Below, in pieces: positions 1 to 5,229 of a stretch of DNA of 5,229 nucleotides. The notes below the pieces were generated by a model, which was not told the DNA's origin, did not search any database, and saw nothing but the letters and a program-made list of their open reading frames with translations. Within the stretch, counting starts at the first letter, position 1, and every line of letters starts with the position of its first letter. The DNA is from Chloroflexota bacterium. Lineage in GTDB: Bacteria > Chloroflexota > Ktedonobacteria > Ktedonobacterales > Ktedonobacteraceae. The stretch lies in the NCBI GenBank assembly GCA_902810755.1, contig CADDYT010000236.1, forward strand, positions 1 through 5,229, written 5' to 3'. The translations under genes and the position numbers were made by a program.

Positions 1-1048
1 TCGGCGTAAGCGGCACAGAAGGCAATGGAGTCTTTCCTTCCTCCTCCCGCACTGATTGCCGGAGCGGGATCGGGGGCAACGGTGCCTTCCCCTCTTCTTC
101 GATAAACCGACGCGGCGTAAAGACCTGGGCATCGGCTGAAGAAGACTGGATAACGGTCGGCGTATGGTCAGCTGCGGGCGGCACGGGCGTTTCCGGGACA
201 GCCTGATATGGTGGAGGTACGGGTGCGAGCGCAGGCAATGGCGCGCCCAGGGCAGTGAGAAACGCTTCGATATCGGGGAAACGCCGGGTTCGATCTTTCG
301 CAATGGCTCTCATGATCGCTGCCTCTACTGGATACGGAATCAAGAGATTCAACTGCGTCGGCGCGATTGGCAACTCCGACATATGTTTGTAGCCAAGCGC
401 GAAGAAATCAGGCGCGTCGAATGGCAGGCGCCCGGTCATCGCCTGGTAGGCGATACAGCCGAGGGCATATTGATCGCCCTCTTTGCTGATGGTGCCGCGA
501 AATTGCTCTGGCGCCATGTAATACGGCGTGCCGACTACCGTCCCCGATTTCATGCTATTCGCCAGCATGGTGGCAATGCCAAAGTCTGCCAGCAAGGCAT
601 CACCCCTGGCATTGAACAGAATATTGGCCGGCTTGAGATCGCGATGAATCACGTTCTGCTGGTGTGCATAGTGCAGCGCCGAGCCAACCTGACCGATCAT
701 CGTCAGGGCATCCTGCAAAGACAGCGGGCGAGGAGCCAGCGATTGCAGGCGCTGATGCAGCGAACCGTTGGCAGCATACTCCATAACCAGGTAGGGAAGC
801 TCCTCTTCGATGCCCACATCCAGCACCGGAACGATTTGGGGATGGCGCAGCATCGTCAGCAACTGCGCTTCCTGCAAAAACGTGCTGCGTTCCTGCGGGG
901 AGGCCAGGTGGGCCGCGTGCATAACTTTGATAGCAACCGGGTGATTGTGACGCGACGTATCTTCGCCCCGATAGACACGCCCGAATGATCCCCGTGCGAT
1001 TTCCACTAGAATCCGATACTTACCAAAGGATTGTGGTATATTTGCCAT
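1..1048 (-). CDS. Hanks-type serine/threonine protein kinase, N-terminal 349 residues (3' end beyond window)
   Basis: Reading leftward from the ATG at 1048-1046 gives 349 codons without a stop, and the frame is still open at the window edge. Residues about 11-267 form a complete eukaryotic-like kinase domain. The Gly-loop is ARGSFGRVY (residues 18-26), with Ala18 replacing the usual first Gly. The ATP-binding Lys41 lies in VAIKV, the catalytic loop is HRDLKPAN (135-142; Asp137, Asn142), the metal-binding motif is DFG (155-157), and the activation segment GTPYYMAPE (173-181) has Thr170 and Thr174 as likely phosphorylation sites. GDQYALG (191-197) is subdomain IX. All key residues are present, so an active cytosolic kinase is expected. 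From about 270 a Pro-rich linker begins, containing two 13-residue repeats. In this family such a linker usually leads to a transmembrane helix and an extracytoplasmic sensor; that part lies outside the window. It is transcribed divergently from the VWA operon. Its substrate is unknown. Confidence 0.95.
   Translation of the reverse strand, partial: MANIPQSFGKYRILVEIARGSFGRVYRGEDTSRHNHPVAIKVMHAAHLASPQERSTFLQEAQLLTMLRHPQIVPVLDVGIEEELPYLVMEYAANGSLHQRLQSLAPRPLSLQDALTMIGQVGSALHYAHQQNVIHRDLKPANILFNARGDALLADFGIATMLANSMKSGTVVGTPYYMAPEQFRGTISKEGDQYALGCIAYQAMTGRLPFDAPDFFALGYKHMSELPIAPTQLNLLIPYPVEAAIMRAIAKDRTRRFPDIEAFLTALGAPLPALAPVPPPYQAVPETPVPPAADHTPTVIQSSSADAQVFTPRRFIEEEGKAPLPPIPLRQSVREEEGKTPLPSVPLTP
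8..100 (-). repeat. Two-copy 13-residue repeat in the kinase linker
   Basis: In the minus-strand kinase, residues 317-329 (positions 100-62) and 335-347 (positions 46-8) both read EEEGKxPLPxxPL, identical at 10 of 13 residues. The start-to-start distance is 54 bp. The DNA copies match at about 26 of 39 positions, with many differences at third codon positions, so the duplication is not recent and the protein pattern seems to have been kept. More copies could lie left of the window. Confidence 0.75.
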
Positions 1049-1053
1049 AAATG

Positions 1054-1058
1054 CCCCC
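1054..1058 (-). promoter_or_regulatory. Possible ribosome binding site of the divergent kinase
   Basis: On the minus strand a run of five G residues lies 5 nt before the ATG at 1048. It is a G-rich but imperfect Shine-Dalgarno sequence. The start choice rests mainly on the fact that the kinase domain begins about ten residues after this Met. Confidence 0.4.
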
Positions 1059-1073
1059 GCTCTTGAATGGCTA

Positions 1074-1102
1074 TTGTTCCCGCCACACATCTGTGTTATA
1101 AT
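1074..1102 (+). promoter_or_regulatory. Predicted sigma-70-type promoter with extended -10, driving the VWA-PP2C-kinase operon
   Basis: A -35-like TTGTTC (1074-1079) is separated by exactly 17 nt from a perfect TATAAT (1097-1102). The -10 is preceded by TGT (1094-1096), giving the extended -10 pattern TGnTATAAT. Transcription would start near 1109 and run toward the VWA gene, leaving a leader of about 195 nt before the preferred start at 1305. The surroundings are clearly more AT-rich than the flanking genes. I found no equally good promoter for the minus-strand kinase. Because TTATAA is self-complementary, a leftward -10 could overlap here, but its -35 would be poor. Confidence 0.65.
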
Positions 1103-1110
1103 ATATTCTA

Positions 1111-1131
1111 ACATATGATCTATTCATATGT
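1111..1131. promoter_or_regulatory. Perfect 8-bp inverted repeat, candidate operator
   Basis: ACATATGA (1111-1118) and its exact reverse complement TCATATGT (1124-1131) flank a 5-nt spacer, making a 21-bp dyad. It begins about 9 nt after the -10 box, on or just downstream of the predicted transcription start, a position typical of a repressor site. A further self-complementary ATGTACAT lies at 1136-1143. No regulator gene is visible in the window, and the arms are AT-rich, so a chance origin remains possible. Confidence 0.4.
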
Positions 1132-1286
1132 AAACATGTACATAGGGGGATTTCCCGATTTTATTCATCCATCAATCGATAGCCTATTTATCAGTACGAA
1201 ATGTTCTACTGAAACGCTTCATATTGATGTTTGCACATGATTTTTCGTACTATTATTTCACCAGAGCATCAGAGCAGATCACGAAT

Positions 1287-1295
1287 GGGGGAAAG
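1287..1295 (+). promoter_or_regulatory. Ribosome binding site fixing the VWA start at 1305
   Basis: The purine run GGGGGAAAG ends 9 nt before the ATG at 1305. The alternative starts in the same frame, TTG 1224 and ATG 1227, are preceded by pyrimidine- and AT-rich sequence with no Shine-Dalgarno match. This decides the start in favour of 1305 and removes 27 residues from the longest frame. Confidence 0.55.
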
Positions 1296-1304
1296 CGCAG
1301 GCTC

Positions 1305-2192
1305 ATGAGAGCATTTGATTTGTACACACGTCGTTTCACCCGCCGTTATCCGGGGCTTTTTATCATTCTGCTCGATCAATCGGCCTCGATGGTTGAGGAG
1401 GTAGAACAATATCACGCCAGTAAAGCCGATTTTGCCACCACCGCCATCAACAGCCTGATCTATGAGATGGTGCAGGCAGCCGGTTTTGATGTGAGTACGG
1501 GGAGACGGCGCAAATATGCCTATCTGAGTATCCTCGGCTACAACGATACCGTCTATCCACTGCTGGCTCCTGAGCCAATGGACATCCCGTTTCTGGGCGA
1601 ACACCAGCGCGGCACGCTGCCCGTCGTCCGTGAGGTGCGCGACTCTGTGACGGGGCAGCTACGACGGGTGACGGAGCAACGAGCCTTCTGGATTGAACCC
1701 CGGCACCAGGGCAAAACGCAGATGGCTGAGGCGTTCATGATGGCCCACGAAGTTGCGCGGCGCTGGCTCAGGGATCGGCCAGAACCGGGGCAGGCCCCCC
1801 GCGACGAATGCTTCCCGCCCATCATCATCAACATTACGGATGCCCAGGATAACGGCAAGAAAGACCCTTTAGCTGTCACGTCTGAAATCAGGCGCGACGG
1901 CACGCAGCAGGGCAACATTCTGATCTTCAACTGCCACTTCACCACCTCTATGGGCCAATCGCAAATTTTCCCGGCTGATGTGATGCGCATAGCCCATCTC
2001 GACCCACCGTTCGCTTCACAGATGTTCGAGATGAGCAGCATCATTCCTGAGCCGCTGCGTAGGAATGCCGCTGTCGAGCTTGGATTAGGCCGCGAGGTGC
2101 CGCCGGGTGCGCGCGGCCTCGTCTATAACGCGGATCCCAATGTGCTGGTGAAATTTCTGCACTGGGGAACAATCGGGGCAGCAATTCAATAA
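1305..2192 (+). CDS. VWA-domain (TerY/YegL-like) protein of a TerY-P-type triad
   Basis: This is a 295-residue soluble protein if started at 1305. The frame extends to 1224, but only 1305 has a ribosome binding site, and the VWA fold begins directly after it. Residues about 17-215 look like a von Willebrand factor A domain. The first strand ends in the MIDAS motif DQSAS (Asp24, Ser26, Ser28), the MIDAS Thr is probably Thr138 in GKTQMAEAF, and the third metal-binding segment is INITDAQDN with Asp179. All metal ligands are therefore present and Mg2+-dependent partner binding is expected. There is no signal peptide or membrane segment, so it should be cytosolic. A region of about 80 residues after the VWA core (216-295) matches nothing I recognise. 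The gene is first in the operon, 12 nt before the PP2C gene. By analogy with E. coli YegL and TerY proteins it is likely an adaptor or substrate for the kinase/phosphatase pair. The VWA call is strong; the triad role is inferred from context. Confidence 0.88.
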   Translation: MRAFDLYTRRFTRRYPGLFIILLDQSASMVEEVEQYHASKADFATTAINSLIYEMVQAAGFDVSTGRRRKYAYLSILGYNDTVYPLLAPEPMDIPFLGEHQRGTLPVVREVRDSVTGQLRRVTEQRAFWIEPRHQGKTQMAEAFMMAHEVARRWLRDRPEPGQAPRDECFPPIIINITDAQDNGKKDPLAVTSEIRRDGTQQGNILIFNCHFTTSMGQSQIFPADVMRIAHLDPPFASQMFEMSSIIPEPLRRNAAVELGLGREVPPGARGLVYNADPNVLVKFLHWGTIGAAIQ

Positions 2193-2193
2193 C

Positions 2194-2200
2194 AGGGAGG
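2194..2200 (+). promoter_or_regulatory. Ribosome binding site of the PP2C gene
   Basis: CAGGGAGG lies between the VWA stop (2190-2192) and the ATG at 2205, with 4 nt between the purine core and the start. It is a strong Shine-Dalgarno sequence at slightly short spacing and supports the start and coupled translation. Confidence 0.6.
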
Positions 2201-2204
2201 CAGC

Positions 2205-3503
2205 ATGAGCTATCCTACGCCATCACCATCGTCACGCAAGCGGGGAGCGGGCCAGCCGCGTTCCGGTTCGCCGTTGCGCGCGATTGGCCTGCTGTTCTCG
2301 CTGGGCTGTGTGGTGATGGGGCTGCTGGCTATCATCTTTTCCCTGCATAGCATACTTCTCTTGCTCTCCATCATCATCTTCCTCTTCGGGGCGCGGCTCT
2401 TCGCGCTCTGGTTACAGGATCGTCCTGCTACAGTCTCCGTAACCCCCACTGGCCGCAGACAGTCTCCACCGGCTCCATATCGTCAAAACGATGCTCTTGC
2501 TTCATCCCGAAGCTCCAGCAGGGCCACATCTTATGCGAATAGCGGGCGGGGAGCAACTGTCGTGCCATCTGCCCACCTGCACAACCTGGAATACGACGAA
2601 GTGACGACCGAGCAGGATGTACAATCGGCTGTCACGCGCACGGGGTCGCTGCCCGACGAGCCTCTTGAGCAGGACGTCCTTTTCGCCCTCGACCAACCTG
2701 TAATGAACGAACGCTGCTTCCTGCTGCCAAAAGAAGGGGAGCCACTGATAGAATGCCAGGATTGCTACGCCCTGGCATATGCTCATGGCTATCGCAGTTA
2801 TGCCGTCACCGATGGAGTCGCCAGCAGCTTTGTCCCGCGTCCCTGGGCGCGCATCATCGCCAGAGCTTTTGTCGAGAAGGCCAGAGTGTTCGCTGCGAAA
2901 GACGAGTTTCAACACTGGCTCGCGACTTGCAGTCGCGAGTGGCATACCTGGGTCGAGCAGCGTTGGGTGCCGACCATCAATGCCCTGCGCCAGCGCAATG
3001 GAGACCGCTCCCGTGACTGGAGCCAGGAAATACGGCAGGGGGCGCAGACAACGCTGCTTGGCTGCGTCCTCTCTCCCCCTCAACTCGTCGAGGGCCAGCC
3101 CTGCACAATCGTCAGCGTCTTCGCCATCGGCGATAGCGAGCTATTTCACTTCGTTCCCGATGGCAGCGGCTGGGCAATACAGCTCGTGTTTCCCTACCAG
3201 AAAAGCGCGGATTTCGATGCCTATCCCGCCACGCTGCTCTCGATAGCTCGACCCGACCTGGTAGAGCGCGCCTGGAAAAGCCATAAAGCCGCCACCATCA
3301 GCGCGTCCCCCGGCGACCTGCTGGTTCTCGCCACGGATACTCTGGCAAAGTGGCTGCTTGCGCAGATTGAGCAGGAGACAGACGGCTGGCAAGCCTTGCT
3401 GGCGGCCTCGACATCAGAAGACTTTGAAGACTATCTTCGCCGCGAATTTCAGCGCGATCATGTCGAAGACGACGACGTGACCATGTTGCTCATCCCGCTA
3501 TGA
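2205..3503 (+). CDS. Membrane-anchored PP2C-like protein phosphatase
   Basis: A 432-residue protein. After a basic, Ser/Pro-rich N-terminus (Arg11-Lys12-Arg13), two closely spaced hydrophobic helices (about 26-45 and 49-69) form a probable membrane hairpin that leaves the rest in the cytosol. Residues about 75-165 are a low-complexity Ser/Pro-rich linker. Residues about 168-432 form the catalytic domain, of the PP2C_2 type: ECQDCYAL (Asp186) and AVTDGVASS (Asp203, Gly204) are the first metal-binding motifs, AIGDSELFHF (Asp310) the central GDS motif, LATDTLAKW (Asp378) the ATD motif, and DDDVTMLLI (Asp423/Asp424) the C-terminal metal-binding segment. All the acidic positions expected for a binuclear Mn2+/Mg2+ centre can be assigned, so it should dephosphorylate Ser/Thr sites, plausibly on the kinase encoded 16 nt downstream. 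PphC (YegK) of E. coli is the closest functional analogue I can name. The VTDGVASS sequence departs from the usual DGMGG of classical PP2C. Confidence 0.88.
   Translation: MSYPTPSPSSRKRGAGQPRSGSPLRAIGLLFSLGCVVMGLLAIIFSLHSILLLLSIIIFLFGARLFALWLQDRPATVSVTPTGRRQSPPAPYRQNDALASSRSSSRATSYANSGRGATVVPSAHLHNLEYDEVTTEQDVQSAVTRTGSLPDEPLEQDVLFALDQPVMNERCFLLPKEGEPLIECQDCYALAYAHGYRSYAVTDGVASSFVPRPWARIIARAFVEKARVFAAKDEFQHWLATCSREWHTWVEQRWVPTINALRQRNGDRSRDWSQEIRQGAQTTLLGCVLSPPQLVEGQPCTIVSVFAIGDSELFHFVPDGSGWAIQLVFPYQKSADFDAYPATLLSIARPDLVERAWKSHKAATISASPGDLLVLATDTLAKWLLAQIEQETDGWQALLAASTSEDFEDYLRREFQRDHVEDDDVTMLLIPL
2919..2939 (+). repeat. Perfect 9-bp hairpin inside the PP2C gene
   Basis: CTCGCGACT (2919-2927) and AGTCGCGAG (2931-2939) are exact reverse complements around a TGC loop, within codons 239-245 of the phosphatase. 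No T-run follows, so it is not an intrinsic terminator. It could be an mRNA structure or chance. Confidence 0.5.
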
Positions 3504-3505
3504 GC

Positions 3506-3511
3506 AAAGGA
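3506..3511 (+). promoter_or_regulatory. Ribosome binding site fixing the start of the atypical kinase
   Basis: AAAGGA ends 8 nt before the ATG at 3520. The next in-frame ATG, at 3538, has GGGAG directly abutting it with no spacer, which is too close to work well. The 3520 start is therefore preferred. Confidence 0.55.
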
Positions 3512-3519
3512 CAAAACAC

Positions 3520-5211
3520 ATGAGAGATAACAGGGAGATGGTAAGTAGAGAAGAACTCTGGCCGGGTAGAGATGAATACGACCTGGCACTGGCACGCTGG
3601 ACGGAAACCCTCTTTGATCCCGAATTACGCAGTGGAAGGCTCGATTATGACCATCTGGGCATTCGCCGCTATGGCGGGGCCAACCTGTATACCTGTGTGT
3701 ACCGCATTGGTAACTGGATGGTTCGCTGCTTCTGTTCCAACGGCAAGCGCCAGCCGCCCACCGATATCAGGGAGCGTTATCAGGCCATCGCCCGTTTTAG
3801 CACTATGGCTCAGGGGCGCGTCTCGGCGCTGGCCACCATCACCTACGAAGAACGGGGCATTCAGGTGGGGACGCGCATTCTTCCTCTGGTGAAAATGCCT
3901 TTTTTCGCGAACTGCCCCTCACTCGGCGAATTCATCATGGATCATTACCTGGAAGCTGGTGTGATGCAACAGCTATGCGATGCCTGGCTGCGCATGATTG
4001 CTGAAATGGAAGCGGCACAGGTGGCACATGGCGACCTCGATCTCTCAAATGCCCTGGTCGAACAGCACGGCTCAACACTGGTGCTGCACCTCATCGATTA
4101 CGACAATATGTGGGTGCCTGAGCTGGACAGGCGCCAGCAGTATGAATTTGGTCACCTGCATTTCCAGCATCCCGCCTTCATGCCGCCTCACCCGCGCCCC
4201 TTCACCCCCGATATGGATCGCTTCTCCGCTTTGACCATCTATATCTCGCTCAACGCACTCATCACTTTTCCCCAACTCTATGATGAATGGGGAGCCGATG
4301 AGTCAGAACGCCTGCTCTTCACCGACTCAGACTACCGTAACATCGATCAAGCAGGCAACCGTATCGGCCTGCTGCGTGCGTTGAGTATACCCGATCTCCA
4401 CCCGTACATCGACGAACTGCTGGCCTCTCTGCGCGAACGCCGCATACCACACTCGCTGGCAAGCATTTCAGCCTCTGTGGGCTACAGACCGACGACTCCT
4501 GCGCCCGCCCCCGTCGCGCCGCCAGCTCCTGCCGCCATCCTGCCGCCACCACCGCATGCCGACTGGAAGCGAGCGGTCTACCTTCCGCCACCCGCCACTG
4601 CGACCCAACCCACGCCTATGGATTCCTCACCCAGGACTCCCGGGTTCGCGGCTCAGCCCATAGCCCTCAATCCCACTCCGGCACCGCCGGTTTTTGCTGT
4701 CCAACCTATGTCTCTCAACCCCACCTCGGCGCCACCGGCTTTTCCTGGCCAACCCACACCCTCACATCCCCTGCTCACACCACCTGCCTTTCCTGCCCAG
4801 GCTGCACCCCTGAATCCTTTACTGACGCCGCCAACACCTGGCCAGCCCACACCCTCACATCCCCTGCAAGCAAGCGATAGTCAACGAGAGCGCGATCACT
4901 CGAGCCAGCCACTCTCCAGTTTCCCAACCTCAACACTCCCGGCCTCAGCCTCACCGGCTCCGCCCCCTCCACCACCGCCTGACCCATCGCAGGCGAGCGG
5001 GGTTCGCCTGTCGGAGAGTACACAGCAGACAGATGAACTGCCAGCCTCTACAAAGAGCCACCTGTGGCTCTGGGTCGTGATTGGCGTAGCCATCGGCCTG
5101 CTCCTGCTGGCCATCCTGGCGGCAGTGCTGCTCCTGACAGGTATGCGCAGGTTTGCCCTGGAGCCACTCACGATCCTCTACAGCGCGCTTATTACGGGCT
5201 TGCCTTCCTGA
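3520..5211 (+). CDS. Atypical protein kinase (YegI/TerY-P type) with Pro-rich repeat linker and C-terminal membrane anchor
   Basis: A 563-residue protein, last gene of the triad. Residues about 45-313 form a divergent protein kinase domain. A weak nucleotide-loop region YGGANLYTCVYRIG (51-64) leads into MVRCFC (67-72), where Arg69 stands at the usual ATP-anchoring Lys. RERYQAI (84-90) falls in the expected helix C region. The catalytic loop is HGDLDLSNALV (170-180) with Asp172 and Asn177, and the metal-binding Asp193 is in IDYDNMW, DYD instead of DFG. A later DMDRFSALTIY segment (231-241) resembles the conserved helix-F region. Residues about 324-510 are Pro/Ala/Ser-rich, including five 15-16-residue repeats (373-451) and a seven-Pro run (481-487). 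One strong transmembrane helix follows (about 515-539), then Arg543-Arg544 and a short tail of about 20 residues, so no sizeable external sensor domain is present. It probably acts with the VWA and PP2C proteins. The kinase fold is clear; catalytic activity is less certain because of Arg69. Confidence 0.87.
   Translation: MRDNREMVSREELWPGRDEYDLALARWTETLFDPELRSGRLDYDHLGIRRYGGANLYTCVYRIGNWMVRCFCSNGKRQPPTDIRERYQAIARFSTMAQGRVSALATITYEERGIQVGTRILPLVKMPFFANCPSLGEFIMDHYLEAGVMQQLCDAWLRMIAEMEAAQVAHGDLDLSNALVEQHGSTLVLHLIDYDNMWVPELDRRQQYEFGHLHFQHPAFMPPHPRPFTPDMDRFSALTIYISLNALITFPQLYDEWGADESERLLFTDSDYRNIDQAGNRIGLLRALSIPDLHPYIDELLASLRERRIPHSLASISASVGYRPTTPAPAPVAPPAPAAILPPPPHADWKRAVYLPPPATATQPTPMDSSPRTPGFAAQPIALNPTPAPPVFAVQPMSLNPTSAPPAFPGQPTPSHPLLTPPAFPAQAAPLNPLLTPPTPGQPTPSHPLQASDSQRERDHSSQPLSSFPTSTLPASASPAPPPPPPPDPSQASGVRLSESTQQTDELPASTKSHLWLWVVIGVAIGLLLLAILAAVLLLTGMRRFALEPLTILYSALITGLPS
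4636..4872 (+). repeat. Five tandem 16-residue Pro-rich repeats in the kinase linker
   Basis: Residues 373-451 divide into units starting at 373, 389, 405, 421 and 437, that is DNA units of 48, 48, 48, 48 and 45 bp. The consensus is roughly PPxFxxQPxxLNPLLT, with SHP replacing LNP in units 3 and 5. Unit 5 lacks the Phe codon, which gives the 45-bp length. Units 3 and 5 share a 30-nt stretch (4744-4773 and 4837-4866) with a single mismatch. Such repeats make an extended, disordered spacer between kinase and membrane. Confidence 0.85.
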
Positions 5212-5229
5212 GCATTCCAGGGCATACCG
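5212..5229 (+). other. Noncoding tail after the operon
   Basis: Only 18 nt remain after the kinase stop codon (TGA, 5209-5211). No terminator, start codon or repeat is visible, so whether the operon continues cannot be judged. Confidence 0.5.

Larger units (their letters stand above)
1049..1304. other. Divergent AT-rich intergenic region and operon leader
   Basis: This region separates the two divergent transcription units. It contains the promoter and inverted repeat described separately, followed by a leader of about 195 nt. The leader holds a 41-codon reading frame (1115-1240) without a Shine-Dalgarno sequence, which I do not accept as a gene. The VWA frame itself is open leftward to 1224 (TTG) and 1227 (ATG), but neither of those starts has a ribosome binding site. 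I saw no riboswitch, tRNA or terminator here. Confidence 0.6.

Noticed and set aside
164..988. A 274-residue plus-strand open frame.
   Set aside because: It lies opposite the Ser/Thr kinase, whose minus-strand frame shows every kinase motif. The plus-strand product is Arg/His/Gln-rich with no recognisable domain.
1115..1240. A 41-codon frame at the start of the operon leader.
   Set aside because: No Shine-Dalgarno sequence, AT-rich composition and no recognisable feature; it overlaps the extended VWA frame. Kept only as part of the leader finding.
1224..1304. N-terminal extension of the VWA protein from TTG 1224 or ATG 1227.
   Set aside because: Neither start has a ribosome binding site, and the VWA domain needs none of these 27 residues. 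The ATG at 1305 has GGGGGAAAG at good spacing.
1553..2044. A 163-residue minus-strand frame opposite the VWA gene.
   Set aside because: Ser/Arg/Cys-rich shadow of a frame with clear MIDAS motifs, and no start signal.
2919..2939. The hairpin considered as an intrinsic terminator.
   Set aside because: No T-run follows, and it lies in the middle of an intact coding sequence in a continuous operon.
2502..3083. A 193-residue minus-strand frame opposite the PP2C gene.
   Set aside because: The plus-strand frame here carries the PP2C metal-binding motifs; the opposite product shows no domain.
4636..4872. The evenly spaced repeats considered as a CRISPR array.
   Set aside because: There are no distinct spacers: the units abut, keep the reading frame and vary by codon, as expected of a coding tandem repeat.
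4319..5171. Several minus-strand frames opposite the Pro-rich linker, one with Gly-rich repeats.
   Set aside because: Their Gly-rich composition is simply the complement of Pro codons in the kinase linker repeats.

Overview
The window looks like a Chloroflexota genome segment, most likely class Ktedonobacteria. Coding GC is moderately high, and the divergent Ser/Thr kinase carries the GDQYALG form of the subdomain IX motif with a long Pro-rich linker, as I remember from the many Hanks-type kinases of Ktedonobacter-like bacteria. The taxon is an inference from protein style, not from a marker gene.

Layout. (1) Positions 1-1048, minus strand: the first 349 residues of a canonical Hanks-type Ser/Thr kinase. 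The full catalytic domain is present, followed by the start of a Pro-rich linker with a 13-residue repeat; the gene runs off the left edge. (2) Positions 1049-1304: an AT-rich divergent intergenic region. It holds a near-consensus extended -10 promoter pointing right and, just downstream, a perfect 8-bp inverted repeat that could be an operator. (3) Positions 1305-5211, plus strand: a tight three-gene operon (gaps of 12 and 16 nt) encoding a von Willebrand A (VWA) protein with intact MIDAS residues, a membrane-anchored PP2C-like phosphatase, and an atypical protein kinase with a Pro-rich repeat linker and a C-terminal transmembrane helix. (4) Positions 5212-5229: a short noncoding tail with no visible terminator.

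How the genes may work together. VWA + PP2C + kinase in one operon matches the 'TerY-P triad' described by comparative genomics and represented in E. coli by the yegL / pphC (yegK) / yegI genes. In this reading the kinase phosphorylates partners, the PP2C reverses this, and the VWA protein is a metal-dependent adaptor or substrate. Related triads have been linked to stress response and, as I recall, to phage defence. Here both enzymes appear tethered to the membrane from opposite ends (PP2C by two N-terminal helices, kinase by one C-terminal helix), while the VWA protein is soluble. The kinase has Arg where the ATP-anchoring Lys is expected and DYD in place of DFG. The divergent canonical kinase could feed into the same circuit, but only adjacency supports that. 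The triad is a known type of system; the local variations are the points worth following up.
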